Assembly (NCBI GenBank): GCA_934271365.1
Contig: CAKQRI010000029.1
Location: 1-25,700, forward strand
Length of the DNA: 25,700 bases
Source: an uncultured Spirochaetales bacterium
GTDB lineage: Bacteria > Spirochaetota > Spirochaetia > Sphaerochaetales > Sphaerochaetaceae
Reading direction: 5' to 3'
Part shown: one piece after another, positions 14,727 to 22,543 of the stretch
Layout of the letters: each line of letters begins with the position of its first letter
Numbering within the stretch: position 1 is the stretch's first letter
Position numbers and translations under genes: made by a program
Notes under the pieces: generated by a model
Told to the model about the DNA's origin: nothing
Database searches by the model: none
Seen by the model: only the letters and a program-made list of their open reading frames with translations

Positions 14727-17480
14727 ATGGGAAAATTTTTTACAGCATTATTCGGCGGTACAAAAAAAGAGAAAGATATCAAGAGACTCACTCCTATTGT
14801 TGAGTCTATTCAGAATGAATACAAGTGGGCAGAAAGCCTGAAAGATGAGGACTTTCCACGTCAGACAGAGGCATGGAAAGAGGAAATCAGGAATGGCAGG
14901 AGCCTAGATGAGATCCTACCCAAGGCCTTTGCACTTGCCCGCGAGGCTTCTGGCCGTGTTCTTGGAGAGAGACACTACCCTGTTCAGCTGATGGGTGCAA
15001 TAACGCTTCATCAGGGAAATATCCTTGAAATGAAGACAGGAGAAGGTAAGACTCTTACATCTGTCCCTGCAGCTTATCTGAATGCATTGGAAGGAAAAGG
15101 TGTCCATGTAATCACTGTAAATGATTATCTTGCAAGACGAGACAGCGAATGGATGGGACCTATCTTCTCTTTCTTGGGGCTGTCTGTTGGTCTGATATAT
15201 AATGGTCAGGATGAGAATAGCAAGAAGGCTGCATATAATGCAGATATAACTTACGGAACAAACAATGAGTTCGGCTTTGATTATCTAAGAGACAACATGA
15301 AGCTATCTCTTGCTGATAAGACTCAGAGAGGCCATCATTTCTGCATTATCGACGAAATTGACTCTATCCTTATTGATGAGGCTAGAACCCCTCTGATCAT
15401 ATCCGGCCAGGGAGAAGATGATACAGCAAAGGTAAGAGCTGCTAAAGCTGTTGTTCCATTCTTAAAGGAATGTGAGAAGGATCCTGAGACTGGAAATTAT
15501 TATGAGCTTACTGAAATGGATAAGCTTGATCATGCTCTTTATGCTTCCTTTGATGAAAAAGGTGACTATAAGCTCGATGAAAAGAGCAAGAATGTCACTC
15601 TTACAAAGCAGGGACTTCTCAAAGTCGAAGAGATTCTCAGAAAGAATGGTTCGCTTCTTCCTTCTAAAGATGAGAATGGAAACACAATATACTCTCTTTA
15701 TGAAGGTGAGAACTTTGAGCTTGTCCACTATGTGACGCAGGCACTGCGGGCTGACAAGATGTATAAGAGGGATGTTGACTATCTTGTTAAGGATGGAGAA
15801 GTACAGATTGTCGATGAATTCACAGGCCGTGTGCTAGCTGGCCGCCGTTATTCGGAGGGACTGCATCAGGCTATTGAAGCTAAAGAGAATGTCAGGGTTC
15901 AGGGCCAGAGCAAGACCTTTGCAACTGTAACATTCCAGAATTTCTTCAGAATGTATGACAAGATTTCGGGTATGACAGGAACGGCTGATACTGAGGCTGT
16001 AGAATTCAAGCAGATCTACAACACAGATGTTGTTGTTATACCGACAAATGTTCCTGTTCAGAGAAAGGACCTAGAAGACCTGACATTCTATGATGAGGAG
16101 TGCAAGTACAGAGCCATTGTCAATGATGTTAAGAGAATTCATGAGACAGGTCAGCCTATACTGATTGGAACGACATCAATTGAAAAGTCCGAGAAGCTCT
16201 CGGCTCTTATCCGCAGAGAAGGAATCAAGCATGAAGTGCTGAACGCCAAGAACCATGAGAGAGAGGCATATATAATCGGAGAAGCTGGCAGAAAAGGTGC
16301 TGTCACTATTGCAACAAACATGGCTGGCCGAGGTACAGATATAAAGCTTGGAGGCTCACCTGATCATCTTGCTATGAAAAAAGCTGGCACTGATGCTACT
16401 CCAGAAGAGCTTAAGAAGGCAAAAGAAGAGATTATGGGGGAATGGCGTGCCTCATATGAGGAAGTCAAGAATCTTGGAGGTCTTTATATCATAGGATCAG
16501 AACGCCATGAATCAAGGCGAATTGATAACCAGCTTAGGGGACGAGCAGGAAGACAGGGGGATCCTGGAGTTTCTCGGTTCTACATCTCTCTTGATGATCC
16601 TCTTATGCGTTTATTTGCAAAAGAAGGCCTTAAGGAGATGATTGGCCGACTTGGAATGAAAGACGGAGAGCCTATTCATCATAGAATGCTTGATAATGCA
16701 ATTGAGAATGCACAGAAGAAAGTTGAGGAGAGAAACTTCAATATCAGAAAGAGGCTTCTTGAATATGATAATGTCCTCAATGAGGAGAGAAACTATATCT
16801 ATTCCCAGAGAGATGAGATTCTTGCTTCAGATTCTCTTACAGAGCGTGTTATTGAGAACTCAAAGACGCTTATAGATAACTTATATGAAGAGTCTGATGG
16901 GGATATGAACAGGTTTGAAGAGGGATATATGCGCCTCTTTGCTGAGAAGCCTGAACCAGAGCTTGAATCAGATAGAGAGGCTCTCAAGAAGCGATTTGAA
17001 GAGAAGATCCGAGAGAAGGAGAACTTTGTCTCTCCAAAGATTTTCAATGATTATCTCAGATACATATATTTAAGGAATATAGATAAGCGCTGGGTTGATC
17101 ATCTGGATTCTCTTGATGAGCTTAGAGATGCCGCTTCACTCATGAGCTATGCACAGAAGGATCCGCTGGTAGAGTATAAGAATACAGCATCTGATGCTTT
17201 TGATGAGATGCTTGAAAGCATTACAGAGAATGTCTGCAGGAATGCTTCTGCTGTGAGGATCTCACTCACTCCTGAGCACAGAACACAGAAAGATGTTAGA
17301 CTCAATGCCCAGCATAAAGAGTTCAACACCCCGATAAGACAGCAGCATACAGCAGTTTCATCGGAGTCTGTTGCCCATAATACAACAATCAGAAGAGATT
17401 CTCCGAAAATCGGCAGGAATGATCCTTGCCCTTGTGGAAGCGGTAAGAAATACAAGAACTGCTGTGGAAGGAATTTCTGA
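14727..17480 (+). CDS. secA: Preprotein translocase ATPase SecA
   Basis: 917 residues, full length. It is the motor that drives unfolded preproteins through SecYEG at the inner membrane. Walker A is TGEGKT (104-109), Walker B lies around IIDEIDSILIDEAR, and NBD2 carries TNMAGRGTDI and QLRGRAGRQGD. The helical scaffold is central. The C-terminus has the zinc-binding SEC-C motif CPCGSGKKYKNCC, the SecB and lipid contact site. The start is set by the conserved short N-terminus (MGKFF followed by a KK-rich helix). No Shine-Dalgarno sequence is visible upstream of this ATG. It is a single-gene unit with a strong terminator shared with the convergent LysM gene. Confidence 0.97.
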   Translation: MGKFFTALFGGTKKEKDIKRLTPIVESIQNEYKWAESLKDEDFPRQTEAWKEEIRNGRSLDEILPKAFALAREASGRVLGERHYPVQLMGAITLHQGNILEMKTGEGKTLTSVPAAYLNALEGKGVHVITVNDYLARRDSEWMGPIFSFLGLSVGLIYNGQDENSKKAAYNADITYGTNNEFGFDYLRDNMKLSLADKTQRGHHFCIIDEIDSILIDEARTPLIISGQGEDDTAKVRAAKAVVPFLKECEKDPETGNYYELTEMDKLDHALYASFDEKGDYKLDEKSKNVTLTKQGLLKVEEILRKNGSLLPSKDENGNTIYSLYEGENFELVHYVTQALRADKMYKRDVDYLVKDGEVQIVDEFTGRVLAGRRYSEGLHQAIEAKENVRVQGQSKTFATVTFQNFFRMYDKISGMTGTADTEAVEFKQIYNTDVVVIPTNVPVQRKDLEDLTFYDEECKYRAIVNDVKRIHETGQPILIGTTSIEKSEKLSALIRREGIKHEVLNAKNHEREAYIIGEAGRKGAVTIATNMAGRGTDIKLGGSPDHLAMKKAGTDATPEELKKAKEEIMGEWRASYEEVKNLGGLYIIGSERHESRRIDNQLRGRAGRQGDPGVSRFYISLDDPLMRLFAKEGLKEMIGRLGMKDGEPIHHRMLDNAIENAQKKVEERNFNIRKRLLEYDNVLNEERNYIYSQRDEILASDSLTERVIENSKTLIDNLYEESDGDMNRFEEGYMRLFAEKPEPELESDREALKKRFEEKIREKENFVSPKIFNDYLRYIYLRNIDKRWVDHLDSLDELRDAASLMSYAQKDPLVEYKNTASDAFDEMLESITENVCRNASAVRISLTPEHRTQKDVRLNAQHKEFNTPIRQQHTAVSSESVAHNTTIRRDSPKIGRNDPCPCGSGKKYKNCCGRNF

Positions 17481-17493
17481 TTGATAGATGATG

Positions 17494-17520
17494 AAAAAAT
17501 GAGGCACATGCCTCATTTTT
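17494..17520. terminator. Bidirectional terminator between secA and the LysM/M23 gene
   Basis: AAAAATGAGGC (17495-17505) and GCCTCATTTTT (17510-17520) form a perfect 11-bp stem with an ACAT loop. The A and T runs flanking the GC core make it work on both strands. Confidence 0.9.
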
Positions 17521-17534
17521 CATTCCATTGAAAA

Positions 17535-18605
17535 TCATCTATTCAATACATTATCAGGGTTTATCTTTATGCCTGATTGTTCTACCGTGAATAAGAGAGC
17601 TGGAGAGCCAAAATATATGCTGGAATCTCCAACAGAGCCAATTACACTTCCCTTTGCAACATTCTCGCCTGTCTTCACATCGACGCTTTCGAGTGCATAG
17701 TATGATGTTTTATAGCCATTATCATGCATCAGTGTGACGAACTTCCCATATATCGGATTTATTCCTGTATCAACAACGAAGCCAGAAAGAGATGCTTTTA
17801 CAGCTTCTCCGGATGAGGCTGCAAAGACCGTTCCATCGATTCTTCTTCCATTATAGAATTCACCGAAAAGGATTATCTCATTCCCTTTTATTGGTGATGC
17901 AAAATGAGGAAATGCTGAAACTATGTATTCTTCTTCTGGAGCTGGGATGAAGATCTCTTTTATATTGTCGAGAGATTCTTCTGTGATTCCATTCAGATCT
18001 CCTAGCTCTTTCGCTGTGAGTGATGGATTGAATCTGGATGCAATCGATGAAAGTGTGTCTGTAGGCTTCAGTTCATAGAGCTGTCCATCTAGAGACGGAA
18101 TCAACAGCTCTGTACCTTTCTTTATTGCAGCGATATTGGATATTCTATTTACAGATATGATTGTGTTAGGTGAGATTCCGAATTGAGCAGAGACTTCATT
18201 GAGAGTATCTCCTTCTTTCCATATGTAGCTGTTCCATTTCAGAGCATTCATATCTTCATCAGCTATCACAGAAGCATCTGAGACTGTCTCTTCAGCTGCT
18301 GGAGCAGGAATCTCAGGTTCTTCTAAAATCTCCTCTTCTAGCTGAATCTGCGGTTCTGGTTCAGGTTCTGGTATATATATTTCAGGAATCTCTATTGCAG
18401 CAGTCTCAACGGCTCTTTCCTGCGATTCTGGCATTATTGTAGCTTCTTCCTTTTCACTTGATGGAGTAAAAATAAGGAAAAGCAATATGCATAGGAGAGC
18501 AATCAGAATGCCTGCAATAGCAATCAATCCTGTCTTTCCCCTATTTCCACTGTATCTATTGTTCATCCTGGAATCAGGCATATCATCATAGCTTGAGCGA
18601 CTCAT
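17535..18605 (-). CDS. Membrane-anchored LysM protein with degenerate M23 (LytM) domain
   Basis: 356 residues: a polar N-terminus, one membrane segment (about 25-47), a Pro/Glu-rich linker (about 60-105), a LysM repeat (about 127-170), a second weaker LysM-like repeat (177-220) and a C-terminal M23 fold (236-356). The fold is clear from GKFVTLMHDNGYKTSYYAL and the VAKGSVIGSVGDS turn, but the zinc-ligand and catalytic positions are lost. The usual YAHL is YYAL (302-305), LHFEV is LLFTV (337-341), and no His-xxx-Asp ligand pair is seen near GRRIDG. It is therefore probably a non-catalytic regulator, in the way EnvC or NlpD activate amidases (inference). GAGGT lies 9 bases before the ATG. It is divergent from the truncated PBP across only 39 bp. 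Confidence 0.88.
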   Translation of the reverse strand: MSRSSYDDMPDSRMNNRYSGNRGKTGLIAIAGILIALLCILLFLIFTPSSEKEEATIMPESQERAVETAAIEIPEIYIPEPEPEPQIQLEEEILEEPEIPAPAAEETVSDASVIADEDMNALKWNSYIWKEGDTLNEVSAQFGISPNTIISVNRISNIAAIKKGTELLIPSLDGQLYELKPTDTLSSIASRFNPSLTAKELGDLNGITEESLDNIKEIFIPAPEEEYIVSAFPHFASPIKGNEIILFGEFYNGRRIDGTVFAASSGEAVKASLSGFVVDTGINPIYGKFVTLMHDNGYKTSYYALESVDVKTGENVAKGSVIGSVGDSSIYFGSPALLFTVEQSGIKINPDNVLNR

Positions 18606-18644
18606 TGTTGAATAACCTCTTCTGTAATATTATCATAAAACAAT

Positions 18645-19586
18645 ATGGAAAAAAATGGGAACCGACGAACCGGACTGCTTTATACATTATTTCTTATTGC
18701 TCTTCTCATTTCAATTGCTCTGAGAATGATATTTCTCATCTCTGATAGAGGTAGAAATGAAGTAAGCTATCTAGATCCTACCCTTTCGGAATCACTTGTA
18801 AGAGGTACAATCTATGATAGGAATGGAAATATAATTGCACTACAGGCTCCGCTCTATGGCTTTGCTGTGAAGAAAGAGTCCTCACGTGCAGCATATATAA
18901 GCTCTGTTCTCTCTCCCTATATAAAAATATCGCTTCTGGAAGCAGAAGAACTGCTTAGATCGGGAAGTGGCTTCATTGAAATGAAGGAAATTCCGACTTC
19001 TGTAGATATCAGCACTGTGAATAAGCTTATTACTGCTCTGGATGCAACTGATGAGATTGACTTCATGGTAATTGAAGAGCGCGTGTATCCATCTGTAATG
19101 CACTCAGATGAGCTCATCGGAAATGTAGATGAGGAAATGAAGGGAATTTCCGGCCTTGAGGAATATGCGGATTCACTGCTGACTCCTAAACCTGTACTTG
19201 GCTACTCTATCGCATATGGCTCAGATATAATCACTACGCTTGATTTAGATCTTCAATTCGCACTTGAGAATATGGATGAAGTAAAGAATAACAATGATCT
19301 AACAGTATCTATATTGAGTGAAAATGGTGAAGTTCTAGCCTGGCATGGAAAAGGAAGCAGAAAGCTATACCAGAATCTTATTCTCTCTGTTTCAAATGGC
19401 AATCTCTCAACACCTTATTTCCCGACCTTTCCTTCTTCTCTTATAAAGATTAATGCGGTCGAAGCTGATTCAGATAGAAAGTACCTTCTTTTTGTAGATA
19501 GTGGTGATAGCCAGAAAAATGAGGCCTTGATCGAAGGCCTCAGAAATATACTCAGAGCAAATGGAAGGATCAGATCCCAGAACTGA
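18645..19586 (+). CDS. Class B PBP-like protein reduced to the dimerisation domain
   Basis: 313 residues. A cytoplasmic basic start and one membrane segment (about 10-32) are followed by VRGTIYDRNGN (52-62) and LIGNVDEEMKGISGLE (157-172), then TTLDLDLQ (197-204). These are the landmarks of the N-terminal pedestal of FtsI/PBP2-type transpeptidases. A normal protein would continue with about 300 residues of transpeptidase. Here only about 100 follow, including one SLIK (265-268) that may echo SxxK, with no SxN or KTG. It cannot be a working transpeptidase as read. The frame is clean and ends without an obvious frameshift. No Shine-Dalgarno is visible. Its 3' end overlaps the flhF 3' end by 17 bases. 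It may act as a scaffold in cell division or elongation. Confidence 0.8.
   Translation: MEKNGNRRTGLLYTLFLIALLISIALRMIFLISDRGRNEVSYLDPTLSESLVRGTIYDRNGNIIALQAPLYGFAVKKESSRAAYISSVLSPYIKISLLEAEELLRSGSGFIEMKEIPTSVDISTVNKLITALDATDEIDFMVIEERVYPSVMHSDELIGNVDEEMKGISGLEEYADSLLTPKPVLGYSIAYGSDIITTLDLDLQFALENMDEVKNNNDLTVSILSENGEVLAWHGKGSRKLYQNLILSVSNGNLSTPYFPTFPSSLIKINAVEADSDRKYLLFVDSGDSQKNEALIEGLRNILRANGRIRSQN
19513..19541 (-). terminator. Terminator of the flhF transcript lying inside the convergent gene
   Basis: On the minus strand GAGGCCTT (19541-19534), a 5-base CGATC loop, AAGGCCTC (19528-19521), then ATTTTTC. It lies about 30 bases past the flhF stop, within codons near the 3' end of the PBP-like gene on the other strand. 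On the plus strand the hairpin is not followed by a T-run, so it should act only on minus-strand transcripts. Confidence 0.8.
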
Positions 19587-20667
19587 TTATCTGGGCTTTT
19601 GCTGATCTCATATCAAAGCCGAATCCCTTTAGATTCTCAAGTATATGAGATGTAGAAGCCTTTTCAAGATCATCTGGAACCTTCTGGCCATCAGTGAAGA
19701 ATAATAAAGGAAGCCCTGTTCTATATGAGAAAGAAAGAACATTTCCTATGGTCTCTGTTTCATCTAGCTTGGTGACTATTAGTGAGCTTGGATTGAATTC
19801 CTTGTATCTCATGTAATGATCTAGCAGATCTTCCTCTTTCATTGATGGTGAGACATTCAGAATGAAGCTTGTATCTGAGTTCTTCAGCTGAGCAGTCAGC
19901 CCCTTCAGCTTCAGATTCAGTTCAATATCCTTATGTGAAAGCCCCATAGTATCAACAAGGACGATATCATACCTTGTATACTTTTCAATGCATCTGATGA
20001 ATTCATCTTCAGCTTTGACAAGCTCAACTGGAATAGAGAAGGCATCTCCAAAGGCTTTTATCTGCTCAAAAGCCCCAACTCTGTAGCTATCTAGTGTTAT
20101 TATGGCTACTTTCTTTCCTTCTCTTTTATATAAATGGGCAACTTTTGCAAGTGTTGTTGTCTTTCCTGTACCTGTAGGTCCGATGAATACCATGAAATGA
20201 GAGGGATGAACCTGAAGCCTGTAATCAATAGAAATGGTTTTCAGAATCTTCTCTCCTAGTTCTTCTGCTACGTGTTCTGGAATAGCAGAGAAACCAGATA
20301 GAAGTGCTTTCTCAAGAGGTCCGCTTATATGGTTGATGCTAAGGAGTTCCTGAGCTCTTTCCTCTCCAGGATTTGCTCTATGGATCTCTGTATTGAGCCT
20401 ATCCTCTTTTGATATTGTAGAAGGGTCTGGCGTTCTTGCCTCTTTTTCGAATTCTCTGATATCCCTGGCATTCTCTTTCTGATTAGGCACAATCTTTTCA
20501 TCTGAAAGATAGCATGTGATCTCACAGCGCTTCATTCTTCTGGAGAACAGTCCTCCAGAAGTTGTGAAATCACGGCGAGAATGAATGCGGATATTATCTC
20601 CATACTGATCCCTAGCTTTCTTTACCGCACTCTCATAGCTATCATCAACAATGTAGACATATTGCAT
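19570..20667 (-). CDS. flhF: FlhF-like SRP-family GTPase
   Basis: 365 residues. The N-terminal basic part (MQYVYIVDDSYESAVKKA) and variable linker are followed by an N domain and an SRP-type G domain: G1 GPTGTGKTT (163-171), DSYRVGAFEQIKAFG, G3 DTMGLS (normally DTAGRS) and G4 TKLDET. FlhF places and times flagellar assembly at the cell pole in flagellated bacteria. FtsY and Ffh are excluded by the FlhF-type N-terminus and the lack of an M domain. It starts one base after the hslU stop, with only a distant GAGGT, so translation probably depends on coupling to hslU. No flagellar gene is in the window, so its role here is open. Confidence 0.87.
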   Translation of the reverse strand: MQYVYIVDDSYESAVKKARDQYGDNIRIHSRRDFTTSGGLFSRRMKRCEITCYLSDEKIVPNQKENARDIREFEKEARTPDPSTISKEDRLNTEIHRANPGEERAQELLSINHISGPLEKALLSGFSAIPEHVAEELGEKILKTISIDYRLQVHPSHFMVFIGPTGTGKTTTLAKVAHLYKREGKKVAIITLDSYRVGAFEQIKAFGDAFSIPVELVKAEDEFIRCIEKYTRYDIVLVDTMGLSHKDIELNLKLKGLTAQLKNSDTSFILNVSPSMKEEDLLDHYMRYKEFNPSSLIVTKLDETETIGNVLSFSYRTGLPLLFFTDGQKVPDDLEKASTSHILENLKGFGFDMRSAKAQIISSGI

Positions 20668-20668
20668 T

Positions 20669-22015
20669 TTATAGAATATACCTCGTCAGATCCTGATTCT
20701 CGATGATATTTCCAAGTCTCTCCTGGACATATTCTTTTGTTATGCTTATGGTCTGTCCTGAGCATTCATCAGCAGAGAAAGCAACTTCTTCAAGAAGCTT
20801 TTCCATTACAGTGTGCAGTCTTCTAGCGCCAATATTATCATTGCTCTTATTCACGTTATATGCGATTTCTGCAATTTCTCTGAGCGCTTCATCCGTGAAG
20901 TCCAGAGTTACACCTTCTGTTGATAGAAGGGCCTTATACTGCTTAGTAATTGCATTATGTGGCTCTGTGAGAATCTTATAAAAGTCATCAGCTGTAAGAT
21001 CGCTTAGCTCTACTCTGAGAGGGAATCTTCCCTGAAGTTCAGGAATCAGATCAGATGGCTTTGAGAGAGAGAATGCACCAGCTGCAATGAATAGGATATT
21101 CGTTGTATCAACAACACCCCATTTTGTGCTTACCTGTGTTCCTTCAACAATTGGTAGTATATCTCTCTGTACTCCTTCTCTTGAAACATCGGTATTGCTG
21201 TTATTACCTCGTGATGCGATCTTGTCAATCTCATCGATGAAGATGATTCCCATCTCCTGTACTCTTTCCTTTGCTTCATCTACAGCTTTATCGTTATCGA
21301 TGATCTTCTCTCTTTCCTCTTCCATCAGGATTTCTCTGGCTCGTTTGATTGTGAGCTTCCTGGTCTTAGGTCCGGGACCCGCTGAGAACATCTGTGAAAG
21401 TGAATTGAGAGCATTCTGCATATCCTCAACTGAGCCTCCACCCATTATATTGACATTGGCTTTCTGAGAAATCTGCATCTCAACTTCCTTGTCGTCAAAT
21501 GCACCATTTCTGAGCATGGTTCTGAACTTCTCTCTTGTTTCAGAGATTGCATTCTGCTCAGAATCAGAGCTCTCAAGAGCTGGGAGGAGCAGTTCTAGAA
21601 GCCTGTCTTCGACAATCAGCTCAAGCTCAGCTTCCTTGCTCTTTGCCATCTCTTCCTTGACCATCTGGATTCCAGTAGCCATAAGATCTCTTACCATTGA
21701 TTCAACATCACGGCCTACATAACCGACTTCTGTATACTTTGTTGCTTCAACCTTTACAAATGGTGCAGATGCAAGCTTTGCAATGCGTCTTGCAATCTCT
21801 GTCTTACCTACACCTGTAGGACCGATCATCAGGATATTCTTTGGCGTTACTTCTTCCCTGAGTTCCTTTGGAAGCTTCTTTCTCCTTACTCTGTTCCTGA
21901 TAGCAATTGCAAGCGTCTTCTTTGCTTCTTTCTGTCCGATTACATATCCATCAAGAGATTCAACAATCTCTTTTGGACTCATATTGTCTAGCTTCTTAGC
22001 CTCTAACAGTTCCAT
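20669..22015 (-). CDS. hslU: HslU ATPase of the HslUV protease
   Basis: 448 residues, normal length. The AAA+ unfoldase has Walker A GPTGVGKT (65-72), an inserted I domain (about 110-240) and Walker B IIFIDEIDKIA. Conserved sensor and arginine-finger region motifs follow, including ELQGRFPLRVEL and NIGARRLHTVMEKLLEE, and the C-terminal tail TRYIL inserts into HslV. It unfolds substrates and feeds them to the HslV dodecamer in the cytoplasm. The ATG at 22015 has GAGGT 5 bases upstream and lies inside the 3' end of hslV (20-base overlap), consistent with coupled synthesis of the two subunits. Confidence 0.97.
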   Translation of the reverse strand: MELLEAKKLDNMSPKEIVESLDGYVIGQKEAKKTLAIAIRNRVRRKKLPKELREEVTPKNILMIGPTGVGKTEIARRIAKLASAPFVKVEATKYTEVGYVGRDVESMVRDLMATGIQMVKEEMAKSKEAELELIVEDRLLELLLPALESSDSEQNAISETREKFRTMLRNGAFDDKEVEMQISQKANVNIMGGGSVEDMQNALNSLSQMFSAGPGPKTRKLTIKRAREILMEEEREKIIDNDKAVDEAKERVQEMGIIFIDEIDKIASRGNNSNTDVSREGVQRDILPIVEGTQVSTKWGVVDTTNILFIAAGAFSLSKPSDLIPELQGRFPLRVELSDLTADDFYKILTEPHNAITKQYKALLSTEGVTLDFTDEALREIAEIAYNVNKSNDNIGARRLHTVMEKLLEEVAFSADECSGQTISITKEYVQERLGNIIENQDLTRYIL

Positions 22016-22541
22016 CTATTACCTCACACCTTATGTTATGGTTTGTATAAATGCAGATATCACCAGCAATCTGCACGCTTCTTCTTGCTATCTCCTCAGC
22101 AGACCAGTCAACACCTGCATCAAGATATGCAATAGCAGCGCTTCTTGCATAGTCACCGCCTGATCCGATTGCAACTACATCACCTTCTGGATCAAGTACA
22201 TCTCCATTTCCTGTGATTTCATACATCTTATTTCCATCTGTTGCAATCAGCATTGCTTCAAGATTCCTGAGCTGCTTATCTGTTCTCCACTGCTTTGCAA
22301 GCTCTACGGCACTTCTGGTAAGGTCCCCATTGAATTCCTTCAGCTTGACCTCAAAGAGCTCATATAGAGTGAATGCATCTGCAGTTGATCCTGCAAAACC
22401 GATTACGACTTTGTCATCATATATTCTTCTGACTTTTCTGGCATTTCCCTTTGCCACAGTATTTCCGCTGGTTACCTGGCCATCTCCGGCTATAGCAACC
22501 TTACCATCTTTTCTGACAGCAACTATTGTTGTTCCCTGCAT
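21996..22541 (-). CDS. hslV: HslV peptidase of the HslUV protease
   Basis: 181 residues of the N-terminal nucleophile (proteasome beta) fold. The start MQGTTIVAVRKDG implies removal of a three-residue propeptide to expose Thr4 as the catalytic nucleophile. The blocks AGDGQVTSGNTV, KVRRIYDDKVVIGFAGSTAD and AIGSGGDYARSAA are typical of the family. AAGGAAG lies 6 bases before the ATG, and the gene starts 2 bases after the xerC stop. The gene order xerC-hslV-hslU matches the codV-clpQ-clpY arrangement of Bacillus. Confidence 0.97.
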   Translation of the reverse strand: MQGTTIVAVRKDGKVAIAGDGQVTSGNTVAKGNARKVRRIYDDKVVIGFAGSTADAFTLYELFEVKLKEFNGDLTRSAVELAKQWRTDKQLRNLEAMLIATDGNKMYEITGNGDVLDPEGDVVAIGSGGDYARSAAIAYLDAGVDWSAEEIARRSVQIAGDICIYTNHNIRCEVIDGTVRG

Positions 22542-22543
22542 TT

